The notes under the pieces are model-generated. The model worked only from the letters and a program-made list of their open reading frames with translations. It ran no database searches and was not told the DNA's origin. 64,000 nt of DNA. It comes from Brenneria nigrifluens DSM 30175 = ATCC 13028. Its GTDB lineage: Bacteria > Pseudomonadota > Gammaproteobacteria > Enterobacterales > Enterobacteriaceae. The stretch's first letter is position 1; every line of letters starts with the position of its first letter. Positions 1 through 10,244 of this stretch are shown piece after piece. A program made the position numbers and the translations under genes. The stretch spans positions 4,340,001-4,404,000 of the forward strand of contig NZ_CP034036.1 in assembly GCF_005484965.1 (NCBI RefSeq), written 5' to 3'.

Positions 1-2
1 AG

Positions 3-416
3 TGGGAACTTGAGGGCTGGTATCAGACCGTTGCGACGCTGCTGGTGCAGTTGCATCGAGCCGGCATTATCCAGCGAGTCAGGGCAGAAAGTGAGCTGCT
101 GTACAGTGTGTTCTCCGCTATTCCCCTTGGTGAACGCCTTACCCTGCTGAGTGAAGAGTTGCCAGAAAGCGGCGAATCAGTAGCGGATAATGATGTCATG
201 GGTGATCTGGCAGAACTGGTGTTGCCGGCGGCAGAGACGTGTCGCAATGGCTACCTGCCGCCGTTCAGCCCGGCCCCGCTGCAACTGACGCTTATCCCCC
301 ATGATATGCCTGATCCCTGTCACTCCCGCGGGGCGTACTACGTTCACCTCGATAATCACAATTGGATCACCCTCGAACAACTTCAAAGGAAACTAGACTG
401 TGTCGATTATCAATAA
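3..416 (+). CDS. Dpd-island protein, C-terminal fragment (possibly DpdF)
   Basis: The reading frame is open from the window edge (base 3) to a TAA at 414-416, so only the last 137 residues are visible and the true start lies to the left. No catalytic motif remains in this piece. The frame overlaps the next gene by 17 bases, so it belongs to the same operon as dpdG-dpdH-dpdI-dpdJ-dpdK-dpdD. By position in known 7-deazapurine islands the likely identity is the C-terminus of DpdF (RecQ-like helicase) or of DpdE (SNF2 helicase). This rests on context, not on a recognised motif. An internal ATG at 45 is not the start because the frame is open upstream of it. Confidence 0.5.
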   Translation, partial: WELEGWYQTVATLLVQLHRAGIIQRVRAESELLYSVFSAIPLGERLTLLSEELPESGESVADNDVMGDLAELVLPAAETCRNGYLPPFSPAPLQLTLIPHDMPDPCHSRGAYYVHLDNHNWITLEQLQRKLDCVDYQ

Positions 417-1308
417 CGCCCACGGCGGCAGTCAGTATGCCGTGTTGGTCGCATTTTATCAGGTGCTGAAAGTCAGCCCAAAAAACACGTTACCGCGTGA
501 AAAATTGATGGCGCTCTGCGCACCGGCAGCGTTGCAAACCGGCGATTCAGAAAATGCGAGCGGGAAAGCGCCAAAAGAACTAAATGCGTGGTTAGACTTA
601 GGATTACTAAAGGAAGAACCCGGTAGCAACACGACTGAAATCAGCTTCAATACGAGCTATTTCAGCACAAAAGATATGCCCCTGCGCCAGGCCGCACGCC
701 GTTGCTTGCAGGCCGTGGAGAACAACCGAGACTTGAACTCACGCGATGAGCGTGCCGTCGATCTCACCCTTCTGGCTGCATTGTTGCTGGCGCTAGATGT
801 CTATCACAACCCCGAGATCAGTAAGCGCAATTTGGAGCAGTTGGTAAATCATTTACTGCCTGATTTTCGTATCAACAGCTCTAACGAAGCGCCAGTGGTT
901 CCTGCATATCTCAGTTGGCTGGGCTTTGTTCAGCAGATCACCCGCGAAAGCTATGCTATCGACCCCACTAATGCTATCCGTGAAGAGCTGCCGTTTCTGA
1001 TGCAACTCGGTGAACAACTGTCTATCGCTGAAGTGCTACAACGTCTTAATCGAGCGTTACCGGTGCTGGACGGCGGTAGCTATCGCCAACAAGTCGAAGA
1101 GCGCATCAGCCGGAAGGGGTGGCAACCGCTTAGCGCAGATCGCCTGTCGACATCGCTGTCGCGTGCACTGCTACGGCTTCAGCTATCTGGGATAATCAAT
1201 ATGGATGAGAAGGCTGACGCCAGTGGCGCAATGCAGTTAACAGGAATAAAAGGCAGTGTGTTGCGTACTGTAACCCACCTCACCTTGACACGGACGGGAG
1301 CCTACTGA
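400..1308 (+). CDS. dpdG: Dpd system protein DpdG
   Basis: A 302-residue protein starting at GTG 400, with a Shine-Dalgarno-like AAGGAA about ten bases upstream. It overlaps the previous gene by 17 bases, and its stop overlaps the start of dpdH (TGATG at 1306-1310), so translation is probably coupled. I see no signal peptide, membrane segment or enzymatic motif; the protein is helical and mostly cytoplasmic in character. It is called DpdG from its size and its place just before a 1000-residue AAA ATPase in a Dpd cluster. Known work on the Salmonella Montevideo island assigns dpdD to dpdK to restriction of unmodified DNA; DpdG's molecular role is unknown to me. Confidence 0.7.
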   Translation: MSIINNAHGGSQYAVLVAFYQVLKVSPKNTLPREKLMALCAPAALQTGDSENASGKAPKELNAWLDLGLLKEEPGSNTTEISFNTSYFSTKDMPLRQAARRCLQAVENNRDLNSRDERAVDLTLLAALLLALDVYHNPEISKRNLEQLVNHLLPDFRINSSNEAPVVPAYLSWLGFVQQITRESYAIDPTNAIREELPFLMQLGEQLSIAEVLQRLNRALPVLDGGSYRQQVEERISRKGWQPLSADRLSTSLSRALLRLQLSGIINMDEKADASGAMQLTGIKGSVLRTVTHLTLTRTGAY

Positions 1309-4300
1309 TGCCACAATTACAGAGCTACTGGCCTGACGTAGAGAATGTTACCGCCTGCATCCTGACCGAAGCTGAATCTCTGGCTGACAGTCAGTTGCTG
1401 GCGGTGCATGAACCGATGCGCCTCGATCGCATCGAATTCCATAGTGGGAAGGTCACACAGGTCCGAGAGAGCGCATTGCTGGACTTTCTGCTGGATCACA
1501 ATCGCCCACTGCCGTTGATTGGTGCCTCTGGCGTGGGGAAATCCCACCTGGTGCGCTGGGTCCATGCACAGCTCAAACGCCGGGAAGATCGCGCGAGCTA
1601 CCACATCATCCGCATTCCGAAAAATGCTTCGCTGCCGCGTGTACTCACCACCATCCTTGACGGTCTTGAGGGTAAAGAGTATCAGAGGATCCGCGAGAAG
1701 GTTAATGGGGTCGGGCAGCAACTGATCCCTGAAAACGTTGCTGAACATATCGCTCTCAAACTGCGACAGGCGCTGAACGCTGCATTCGCAGCCGTCCCGG
1801 AGGAGCTTCAGCGGGCACAGATGGGAAAAATTCAGCTGGACGAAAGCAGAAGACAGCAGTTGAAAGATATCCAGCAACACGCCGCATCAACCTGTCTTCC
1901 CGCGCTGTTTTTTGACAGCGTGATGACCCAATATTTCACCGCACCTGACGCCTGCCTGAACAATATAGCGCTGCGTTTCTGCCAGGGTGCTGACAACGAC
2001 AGCATTGCCAACCTGCGCTATGAGATGTCTGCAGAGGACTTCACCTTTAGCAGCCTGAACCTCAGGCAGGTTTCACCGGCAGTGCTGCCTTATCTGGTCA
2101 ATCAGCAGTTACTTACTAGTGATGAAAAAAAACAATCAGCTGCTCGGGTTGTCAACGAGGTGATCCCACAGGCACTGGGAGACACCTTCGGAGAACTGTT
2201 CAGCTTTAACCGGGCCAGCTTCCAGGAGCTGATGCGTATGATCCGCAGTCAGCTCTTGGCAGAAGGTCGGAGCCTGATCCTGCTGGTGGAAGATCTGGCT
2301 GCCACCTCAGCGATTGAGGATGTGCTGATCGACTGCCTGCTGGAAGAAGAAGAGTACGAAGGCAAAAGGGTATTGTGTACCCTGCATTCGATTATTGCAG
2401 TGACCGAGGGCCACGACAGCTTTAAACGCCACCGCAATACGTTGGGCACCCGTGCCCGCTATGAATGGGTGATCCAGCAGCAGCACGCCACCGAAAGCGA
2501 TGCCGCACTGAAAAAACGCGTTGTCGACTTCTGTGGTCGCTATCTTAACGCCGCCCGACATGGGGCTGTTGCGCTGGAAAAATATCACCACCAGCAGGAC
2601 GGTCAGCGCTATCGAGATATCCCGGTATGGCAGGATCAGGAAATACTGGAAAATGAATCTGCTGCGCCCGTGCTGGCCAGTTTTGGTTGCAGCAGTTATG
2701 GGCATCCGCTGTTTCCGTTTAATCCGGCAGCTATTGGGCAGTTGGTTGAACGCCACTGCAGAGTCAAAGATCAAGGGCTGGTTTATATTCCGCGCAATAT
2801 TCTTCGTGAGATCCTGCGCGAGCCGCTGAAGTACTACCGCCAGAGTTACCTGAACGGAAAGTTTCCGCCGTCAAAGTATGAAAGCATTGTTTGCAACCAG
2901 GAACTGCAGTTGCGCGTGCGTGTGGAGGGTATTAGCCAGCCTGAACGAGTCAATTCGCTTCTGGCGGTATGGGGCGGTAATAGTGCAAGTCTGACAGGGC
3001 TAAATTCCGACATTTGTAGAGAGTTCGGTCTATCGCATGCAGCGGCATTGCTGAGTAACGATCAGGGCGGTAATACAGTTGATGATGATAACGACAAACA
3101 TGAAGTAAGTGACGTAGTTGAGATTGAAGAAGATAACAATTCAGAAGATCAAGTAATTGTTAACTGGAAAGCGACGCTGGAAAAATGGAATCAGGGTGGA
3201 AATCTCGAACAGAAAAAAGCCCTTCAGCTACGTAAGTTAATCCTTGAAACTTTGTTTTCGCGAATCGACTGGTCAACCGAGTTATTGGATATTTCACTCA
3301 CGGCCAGCTCAGCAACAATAGTAGGGCGGGTCCGCCTGCCACGAGTACTGGTGACTAAACAGTCCCGTCCACTTATCGAAATAGAAGATACGCCCGAGTT
3401 ATACAGCGCCTGCCTAGCAATGGTGCGTTTCGACTACTACCAGAGTTGGGCCTACGATGGCAGTGAAATAGACTATGCGGCCTACCATAGCTTTTTTGAT
3501 GGCATTGAATCCGAGTTCAAACTCAACGTATTGCATGAAGAACGCGAGGAGCTTTTCAGTATTGTCAAAGACCTACAGTTAAGTGGTGCATTTCTCGGTC
3601 AGGATGGATTATCGTCTCCAGTCTCGACCACTCTGGTGCAGGCTCTTTTAACCGAACAGCATCCCGCAGACAATAGTCATCCACTGCTGGATGAGTTCTT
3701 AACCCAGGCACGAGCCGCCGTGATCAATGACCATCAGAAACTGCGTGAGCGCTTAATCGCGCTCACTGCGGCAAAAAAAAACCGTGGTCAACCTTATGCC
3801 ATCAACGGATTAATGTTGGTGGAAGCCGCCAAGAGCCAGCAAATCGTCGCCGGGAAACAACCAGGCAAGATCCACGAAGTCAAAAACAAACTAAGTGGCT
3901 ACCGTACGTTGCTACTAAAGACTCAGGAGGGCATTACTGAACGCCTGAGTGACAGCAACACCGCCACTCTGGCAACGGTAAATATCTGCGACACGATGAG
4001 GGAGATCATCGAACTGGCGAACAGCTCGGACGCGGTGCGCCCGGCGGATGAAACAGTACCAGTTCTGCTGAAACTGTTGAAGGGCTGGAAAGAGCCTGAG
4101 CTCAAAAACCTGATCAGACAGCTGGAGAAACTGACGCTACCTGCCGATAACCCTCAGGTGCTGATGAGAGAAATCCTCGCCGTCAACGGCAAGCAGTATG
4201 AGGCATTTCGGCTGCTGCTGGAGGCCTGGAGCAAGTTTGAAGACGCCACCGGCAACTATCTGCAGCAGCGTCACCACGATGAGGGAGGCGAGCAGATTGA

Positions 4301-4379
4301 AGGTGCCGAAAACGAGATCGCGCAGACCCTGACCAAGCTAACTGAGCAGTTAACGCAACTGGAGAAGAACTTAGCATGA
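1308..4379 (+). CDS. dpdH: Dpd system ATP-binding protein DpdH
   Basis: A 1023-residue protein. The P-loop GASGVGKS lies near residue 74 and a hydrophobic Walker B-like segment (LILLVEDLA) near residue 325, so it is a P-loop ATPase of the AAA/STAND-like type. The middle (about residues 590-615) is very acidic, and the last 60 residues are charged and probably coiled coil. RBS GGGAG at 1295-1299. It overlaps dpdG at its start and dpdI by four bases (ATGA) at its end. Size, ATPase motif and neighbours match DpdH of the 7-deazapurine DNA modification/restriction islands. It probably powers or controls the restriction complex; that role is inference. Confidence 0.8.
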   Translation: MPQLQSYWPDVENVTACILTEAESLADSQLLAVHEPMRLDRIEFHSGKVTQVRESALLDFLLDHNRPLPLIGASGVGKSHLVRWVHAQLKRREDRASYHIIRIPKNASLPRVLTTILDGLEGKEYQRIREKVNGVGQQLIPENVAEHIALKLRQALNAAFAAVPEELQRAQMGKIQLDESRRQQLKDIQQHAASTCLPALFFDSVMTQYFTAPDACLNNIALRFCQGADNDSIANLRYEMSAEDFTFSSLNLRQVSPAVLPYLVNQQLLTSDEKKQSAARVVNEVIPQALGDTFGELFSFNRASFQELMRMIRSQLLAEGRSLILLVEDLAATSAIEDVLIDCLLEEEEYEGKRVLCTLHSIIAVTEGHDSFKRHRNTLGTRARYEWVIQQQHATESDAALKKRVVDFCGRYLNAARHGAVALEKYHHQQDGQRYRDIPVWQDQEILENESAAPVLASFGCSSYGHPLFPFNPAAIGQLVERHCRVKDQGLVYIPRNILREILREPLKYYRQSYLNGKFPPSKYESIVCNQELQLRVRVEGISQPERVNSLLAVWGGNSASLTGLNSDICREFGLSHAAALLSNDQGGNTVDDDNDKHEVSDVVEIEEDNNSEDQVIVNWKATLEKWNQGGNLEQKKALQLRKLILETLFSRIDWSTELLDISLTASSATIVGRVRLPRVLVTKQSRPLIEIEDTPELYSACLAMVRFDYYQSWAYDGSEIDYAAYHSFFDGIESEFKLNVLHEEREELFSIVKDLQLSGAFLGQDGLSSPVSTTLVQALLTEQHPADNSHPLLDEFLTQARAAVINDHQKLRERLIALTAAKKNRGQPYAINGLMLVEAAKSQQIVAGKQPGKIHEVKNKLSGYRTLLLKTQEGITERLSDSNTATLATVNICDTMREIIELANSSDAVRPADETVPVLLKLLKGWKEPELKNLIRQLEKLTLPADNPQVLMREILAVNGKQYEAFRLLLEAWSKFEDATGNYLQQRHHDEGGEQIEGAENEIAQTLTKLTEQLTQLEKNLA

Positions 4380-5161
4380 GTGAAGCAAGCATCAGTGAAG
4401 CGGTAACAGCCAGCGCGCCGGAAGAGATCAGCGTTTTTGCACGGCGCAGCAGCGAATTCAAAATGCAGCTTGAGCGCCATCAGCAACTGGAAAAAGCTCA
4501 GGATATACGTGACAGTCTGCTGCAGGTGGCGCGAAAAATCGATGTGCCCGCGAAAAAACTGGCGCAGATCCTCACCAGCTATTTGCTGTTGCGAGAAGTC
4601 TGCGATAGTAAGAGTGGTGAACCTATTGTTGGCTTGTTTGACCGCGAGACATTTGGCCATCCACAGGCCTCGCTGGCGGCCTTTCTTCAGCAGTACGAGG
4701 CGTATACATACGATGTTGCTCAAGCTCAGGAATTAGCTCTGCTAATCCAAGAAATTGATCGCTTAGCCAGTGAACTCAGTAATCACACCAGCACTGCCTG
4801 GCGCCATTATACCCGCACGTTAAAAGCGCAGTGGGAAGTGGATCAGAAGCTGTTCAGCACTTTGGCGCATCAGCAAGAACAAAGAAAAGTACAACAGAAC
4901 TATAGCGACTTGGCTGCTCGGTTCACCAACAGTTGCCGTATATTGCCAAAAAATCGTGAGGAATTTGAGGCGGTGATTGCACTGCATGAGCAACTCTGCG
5001 TGCAGCGCGAGGCGCTCAACTTGGATGTGCCGGAAGAAGTCAATCTCTTCCTCAAAGCTGTGGCCGGGCAAGGTGCTTCGCTCAATATGCTAACGCCCAA
5101 TGTGCTCAGTTGGTTGGCTAACGAAGATGACCCGACGCGCTATTGTATTAAGCGCCTGTAA
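4376..5161 (+). CDS. dpdI: Dpd system protein DpdI
   Basis: A 261-residue protein rich in Glu, Gln and Leu with long predicted helices, particularly in the first 190 residues, suggesting coiled coil. There is no catalytic motif, signal peptide or membrane span. It starts at ATG 4376 inside the dpdH stop (ATGA overlap), with GGAG at 4361-4364, and ends 14 bases before dpdJ. Position between the DpdH ATPase and the DpdJ helicase, and size, support the DpdI name. A structural or adaptor role in the restriction complex is only a guess. Confidence 0.7.
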   Translation: MSEASISEAVTASAPEEISVFARRSSEFKMQLERHQQLEKAQDIRDSLLQVARKIDVPAKKLAQILTSYLLLREVCDSKSGEPIVGLFDRETFGHPQASLAAFLQQYEAYTYDVAQAQELALLIQEIDRLASELSNHTSTAWRHYTRTLKAQWEVDQKLFSTLAHQQEQRKVQQNYSDLAARFTNSCRILPKNREEFEAVIALHEQLCVQREALNLDVPEEVNLFLKAVAGQGASLNMLTPNVLSWLANEDDPTRYCIKRL

Positions 5162-5175
5162 GGAGTCGTAGTTCA

Positions 5176-8100
5176 ATGGAACAGATTATTCGCGCCGCAC
5201 TCGATGAGCTGGAATCGCAGGAGTCGGTTCTGCTCACCTGGGGTAACACTCAGGGTTTTTTCAGCCAGACCGAGCTCAGCAACATTATCACTCGGGTATT
5301 ACAAAACCACCCCCTCGACGCCAGCGGCCTTACCAGCTTTGGCGTAGCGAAAGTTATGATCGATCGCGGATTGTTGCTGCGCCACCAGCAGAACGGTGCC
5401 TCCGTGTTCCGTACCCGCATGGCGGAGTCAGTGCGGCTTTACAGCCAGTTGCGCCAGATGTTTCCCAAGCACGGCCGGGGTGATAACTGGCGTACCGCGC
5501 CGACACTGGTGTCCGACTATCGCTTCCTGCGCCGACAGCGCAAATACCCGCTACGCAACCTGCAGGCCGCTGAGGTTCTGCAGCAGCTTGATGAAACAGC
5601 CGGTTTTACCCCTACCCACCGCCAGCTACTGTCGGCACTGATCAGCCACTCGAGCGGAATGTACAACCTGGCGCGCTTTCAGCAGGATGCCTGTATAAAC
5701 GTGCTGCGCGGCGTGCAGCAGAGCCAGCACCGTTCAACCGCCACCATTGTGTGCGCCGGGACCGGGACCGGTAAAACGCTGGCGTTCTATCTGCCTGCTT
5801 TGACCTTTATCGGCAGCGAACTGGTCGCCAAAAGAAAAGATGCGGTTAAGGCGCTGGCTATCTACCCGCGCAACGAACTGCTGAAGGACCAGTTTATCGA
5901 AACGCTGCGGCAGACGCGCAAACTGAACGGTGAACTGGTAGAAAAGGGCGTGCGCAAGGTGCGGATCGCCGCGCTATTCGGCATGGTGCCGCTGAATAAA
6001 GACGCGATTTATCGCGACTACATGAAAAGTGCCTGGAGCCGGCATCGCGACGGCATGGCCTGCCAGTATATTCCCTGCCCGACAGAGATCTGCCGCGGCA
6101 AAATGGTCTGGCGCACCGCCGATCTTGAAAACAGCATTGAGCGCCTGCGCTGCGACAACTGTAGCCAGACCATCGAGCCTGACGAAGTGATCCTGACGCG
6201 TAAGCGCATGAGGGTCGAACTGCCTGACATTCTGTTCACCAGCACCGAGATGCTGAATAAACATATGGGCAACCCATTTCTGGCATCACTGTTTGGCATA
6301 GGCAAAAATGTCGTCCCGCCGTCGATGATGTTGCTCGATGAAGTACACACCTATTCCGGCGTCAGTGGCGCACAGAACGGTATGCTGATCCGCCGCTGGC
6401 GGCATCTATCCGGCGCAACACCGCACTTTGTTGGGCTGTCCGCAACCCTGGAGCAAGCGACGCGCTTTATGGCTTCGTTAACCGGGCTGGAAGAGCGCCT
6501 TGTGGCGGAAGTCAGCCCGACTGAGGACGATATGGAGACGGAAGGCGCGGAGTATATGCTGGCGCTACGCGGCGACCCGGCTTCCCGCTCTAGCCTGCTG
6601 TCCACCACCATTCAGGCCTCCATGCTCACCAGACGTATGCTCGACAACGCCGCAGCGCCGGTCAGCAACGGCATGTACGGCACACGGAGCTTTGTTTTTA
6701 CCGATGATATGGACGTCATTAACCGCCTCTACTTCCAACTGCTGGATGCCGAAGGCCGTTACTCAAACGGCAATATCAATGCTAATAAAGAACCGCTAGC
6801 GATGCTGCGCGGCGATGCGCCGAATGACGAAAAATTTACCTTTGGTCAGCAGTGGCCGCTGGCCAAAATGATCGGCCATACCCTAGACTCAGCTGACCGA
6901 AGCAATGTTAAGCGCACCTCTTCGCAGGATGCCGGCGTTGACCACGCTGCGGACCTGATTGTCGCTACCGCGTCACTGGAGGTCGGCTTTAACGACCCGG
7001 ACGTCGGTGCCGTTATTCAGCATAAAGCGCCACGTGATAACGCCCAGTTTCTGCAGCGTAAAGGGCGCGCCGGGCGTCAGCGCGCCATGCGCCCGTGGAC
7101 CGTAGTGGTGCTGTCCGACTACGGTCGCGACCGCATGGCATTTCAGTGCTACGAAAACCTATTTGAACCGGTGCTGAAAGCGCGCCAGTTGCCGGTCGGC
7201 AACAGCTACGTACTGCGTATGCAGGCGGCCTTCGCCACTATGGACTGGCTCTCCAGCCGCAATGAGTATCTCAATCAGTGGAATCGAGGTATCTGGGATG
7301 ACCTGTCAGTTCCGCAGGACAAAGGTAAGCCATCTAAAGCTCAGTCAAAGCTGGCCGAGCTGATTGAAGACCTGCTGGACACCCAGAAAACTCAGCAGAC
7401 ATTTAACGCATGGCTAGCTGAAGCGCTGGGGATTAAGGACAATGACTTGTTGCAGTCCTTATTGTGGCAACCACCGCGCGCGATTATGACCGCGTTCCTG
7501 CCTACGGTACTGAGAAGGCTGCGATCCAACTGGTCCCGCCTTGGTGTTGAGCAGACCGATAACTGCCGCAAAAGCACGCCGATGCCGGACTTTATTCCGT
7601 CCGCGTTGTTTAACGATCTCTGCCTACCGGAGTTGCAGGTTAACCTGCCGGATGAAGCCGGTCAGGGGCCTGAAGCGCACAGCATGCCGATTTTGCAGGG
7701 GATGAAAGATTTCGCCCCGGGCCGCATCAGCAAGCGCTTTGCCTTCAAAAACATTCGCGAACGCCACTGGGTTGTGCCGGAAAACCTCGATCTGAAAGAC
7801 GGCGCGCATCCCTTCCCTATTGACGACTACTGCCCGCCAGATAAACGCGAACCCATGCCGGATGGCTATATCACCATACGCGGCGGCATGCAGACTATCC
7901 CCTGCTTCCGCGCCTGGGAAGTGACGGCCAGCACGCCGCCGGATGACTTTAAACTGAGTGAAACCTCAAACGCGTTTCTAACCTGGCACACAGAGATCCG
8001 TCCTCCTCAGAGCGGCATCCCAGCGGACGTACCATCTAATAACGTCTGGCAGAACATTTTCCAGCAGGTTGAATTTTACACCCATCAGCAGCACTGCCCG

Positions 8101-9705
8101 ATCGAAGCCGTGCGCTTCGCCACCGGCTCACGCGCCAATATTAAATTCAGCGACCAGCGCGAAGACCTGCAGATTGATTTCAAATTTGAACACCAGGGCG
8201 AACCCGTTGCGTTTGGCTTTTCGTTGTGGGTGGATGCGGTAAAATTCCAGTGTCGGCTACCCAATTTTGACCTCGCCAGCATCAGCAACAACCGTGAACT
8301 GATGGCTGGACTGCGCACGGCGCGCTTCCTGTATGAAGTCAGCCACGACGAGGCCATCAGCGTTAATCCTTTCCTCGGCGACTGGCTGGCAGAAACCGTT
8401 CTGGCAGGCATCGGCAGCGAAGCTGTATTGAAAAATTGCACGCTGGAGCAAGCGTTTCGCGCACTGCAACACAACAGCGCGGGGATTGCCCTGCTTGACG
8501 TTCCGGCACGCATCTTCCAGACGCTGTATGATGCGCAGACCGGCGCAGAGGTCGAGCAGGATCTACAGCAAAGTTTGCGTGAACTGCTGTCCCAGGCCCC
8601 TGTGATGGCAAAAATTGCCGACTGGGTGGAATTGCTGTGGCAACCGCTGGAGAACAGTTGGCTGGAGTGGCTCACCCTCAATTTCACCAACACGCTGGGC
8701 GCGGCGCTGCTGCAAACCGCCATGCAGTTGTGTCCGGACGCCGACGATAACGACCTAATCCTCGACCTCAACAGTGGGCCGGTGCGCACTATACTGCTGG
8801 CGCCAGATCAGCGCGAGATCTGGCTGTCTGAAACCACCGTCGGCGGCGGCGGTATTATCGAGAAGATCCAGCAGATTTACCGTGAAGATCCGCGCCGATT
8901 CTTCGAACTGCTGAACTTCAACCTCAGCCCCGGCAACTACGAAACGATGGACAATAACGTCTGGCACCTACTGCAAAACTTGGCAAGCCCGGCATCATCT
9001 CTGCCCGCGCATATGAACGAGATGCGCCTTGCCAGTAACCATGCCAGCCAGGTCCAGGCGCAGCGTAACCTGTTGGGCGAGCTACAGCGCAGCGGTTTTA
9101 TGACCAGTCACAGCTTCCTGTCGGCGATCAACACCCGCCTGTTACGGCCGGGGACAGATGCCAGCAGTGACGCCTTTTTACTGCAACTGCACCAGGAGTG
9201 GCGACAGCAGGAGCAGCGGTTGGGTATTGAACTGCCGCAGCGCGTCTATGCCTTTACCCGTAGCCAGTCCAGCGCGCTCGACCAGCAACTGCGACGGGCC
9301 AGCCTGGGGCAGCACAACCTGGAGAGCTGGCGTTTCAATACATGCAATGGTCTGCTGTGGCCACGCGGTCATACCATCCGTGATAGCTGGCTGACCTGGT
9401 ACAACCCTTACAGCTTTGCCGGGCCGACCGAGCGCCTGCTGCTGGCCCACGTGGTACAGCACCGCTGTGCTCAGGTGGTGCTCAGTCAGCCAGACTGGAT
9501 GCAGCAGTGCCAACAGCATCTGGAGAATAACGGCAAATGCGAGTTGCTGGCCGAACAGGGCGATGCGCTGAATGAGGCCATCTCCACTCTGCTGGTCATC
9601 CCGGTGGAAATGTACGGGCTGTTCTTCTACCCGCGCGTCAGCGCCTTGCGCCGTCACAATAATGACACCTTCGCCATGATTGAAATTCCGGAGGCGATTC
9701 AATGA
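5176..9705 (+). CDS. dpdJ: Dpd system DEAD/DEAH-box helicase DpdJ
   Basis: A 1509-residue superfamily 2 helicase. Walker A (GTGTGKT) is near residue 195, the DEVH box near 387, motif III (LSATLE) near 418, and a helicase C-terminal motif (RKGRAGRQ) near 631. Between Walker A and the DEVH box a CPTEIC plus CDNC pair looks like a zinc ribbon (about residues 295-335). The C-terminal 700 residues carry no motif I recognise and may be a DUF1998-like accessory region. RBS GGAG at 5161-5164; the stop overlaps the dpdK ATG. Length and neighbours fit DpdJ of the Dpd islands, where it is thought to act in restricting DNA that lacks the 7-deazaguanine base. Confidence 0.85.
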   Translation: MEQIIRAALDELESQESVLLTWGNTQGFFSQTELSNIITRVLQNHPLDASGLTSFGVAKVMIDRGLLLRHQQNGASVFRTRMAESVRLYSQLRQMFPKHGRGDNWRTAPTLVSDYRFLRRQRKYPLRNLQAAEVLQQLDETAGFTPTHRQLLSALISHSSGMYNLARFQQDACINVLRGVQQSQHRSTATIVCAGTGTGKTLAFYLPALTFIGSELVAKRKDAVKALAIYPRNELLKDQFIETLRQTRKLNGELVEKGVRKVRIAALFGMVPLNKDAIYRDYMKSAWSRHRDGMACQYIPCPTEICRGKMVWRTADLENSIERLRCDNCSQTIEPDEVILTRKRMRVELPDILFTSTEMLNKHMGNPFLASLFGIGKNVVPPSMMLLDEVHTYSGVSGAQNGMLIRRWRHLSGATPHFVGLSATLEQATRFMASLTGLEERLVAEVSPTEDDMETEGAEYMLALRGDPASRSSLLSTTIQASMLTRRMLDNAAAPVSNGMYGTRSFVFTDDMDVINRLYFQLLDAEGRYSNGNINANKEPLAMLRGDAPNDEKFTFGQQWPLAKMIGHTLDSADRSNVKRTSSQDAGVDHAADLIVATASLEVGFNDPDVGAVIQHKAPRDNAQFLQRKGRAGRQRAMRPWTVVVLSDYGRDRMAFQCYENLFEPVLKARQLPVGNSYVLRMQAAFATMDWLSSRNEYLNQWNRGIWDDLSVPQDKGKPSKAQSKLAELIEDLLDTQKTQQTFNAWLAEALGIKDNDLLQSLLWQPPRAIMTAFLPTVLRRLRSNWSRLGVEQTDNCRKSTPMPDFIPSALFNDLCLPELQVNLPDEAGQGPEAHSMPILQGMKDFAPGRISKRFAFKNIRERHWVVPENLDLKDGAHPFPIDDYCPPDKREPMPDGYITIRGGMQTIPCFRAWEVTASTPPDDFKLSETSNAFLTWHTEIRPPQSGIPADVPSNNVWQNIFQQVEFYTHQQHCPIEAVRFATGSRANIKFSDQREDLQIDFKFEHQGEPVAFGFSLWVDAVKFQCRLPNFDLASISNNRELMAGLRTARFLYEVSHDEAISVNPFLGDWLAETVLAGIGSEAVLKNCTLEQAFRALQHNSAGIALLDVPARIFQTLYDAQTGAEVEQDLQQSLRELLSQAPVMAKIADWVELLWQPLENSWLEWLTLNFTNTLGAALLQTAMQLCPDADDNDLILDLNSGPVRTILLAPDQREIWLSETTVGGGGIIEKIQQIYREDPRRFFELLNFNLSPGNYETMDNNVWHLLQNLASPASSLPAHMNEMRLASNHASQVQAQRNLLGELQRSGFMTSHSFLSAINTRLLRPGTDASSDAFLLQLHQEWRQQEQRLGIELPQRVYAFTRSQSSALDQQLRRASLGQHNLESWRFNTCNGLLWPRGHTIRDSWLTWYNPYSFAGPTERLLLAHVVQHRCAQVVLSQPDWMQQCQQHLENNGKCELLAEQGDALNEAISTLLVIPVEMYGLFFYPRVSALRRHNNDTFAMIEIPEAIQ

Positions 9706-10244
9706 ATACCCGTCGTATCTTTAAATCCAGAACCTCGCGTCAGAGTGAAGTTATGGATGTGCTCAGCTCCTTGCTGGTAGCTGAGATCGCCCAGCCCAGC
9801 GCGGAGCTATGGATTGTCTCGCCGTGGATCACCGACCTCGACTTGCTGGATAACCGTGCCGGCCGTTTCGACTACCTCGAACCTGCTTGGGGGCAGCGCC
9901 AGGTACAGACCTCAGAACTGCTGGCGCGCGCGGTCGCCAACGGCGGCACGCTGAAGGTGATGACCAACGAGACCCAGCATAACGCACGTTTTATCCGCCA
10001 GTTAACCGAACGCGTCGCCAACTACGGCATGCTGGATAACCTGTTCATCGGCCAGAAAGAGGTGCTGCATACCAAAGGGTTCCTCGGTGATCATTTCTTC
10101 CTAAGCGGATCGATGAACCTGACGATCGGCGGGATCGTGATCAACGACGAACAGATCAACCTGACCACAAACAAAACCGCCATCATGCAGGCGTTGCTGG
10201 CGTTTAACGACTTTTACCAACCGGTACAGGGAGGTGTGCAATGA
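9702..10244 (+). CDS. dpdK: Dpd system phospholipase D-like nuclease DpdK
   Basis: A 180-residue single-domain PLD-superfamily protein. The HKD motif is HTKGFLGDH near residue 122, followed by the typical LSGSMN segment. With one HKD motif the enzyme would need to dimerise to form an active site, as bacterial PLD nucleases of the Nuc type do. This makes it the most likely DNA-cutting subunit of the Dpd restriction module (inference). It starts at ATG 9702 overlapping the dpdJ stop, with GGAG about ten bases before, and overlaps the next gene by four bases (ATGA). Confidence 0.85.
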   Translation: MNTRRIFKSRTSRQSEVMDVLSSLLVAEIAQPSAELWIVSPWITDLDLLDNRAGRFDYLEPAWGQRQVQTSELLARAVANGGTLKVMTNETQHNARFIRQLTERVANYGMLDNLFIGQKEVLHTKGFLGDHFFLSGSMNLTIGGIVINDEQINLTTNKTAIMQALLAFNDFYQPVQGGVQ

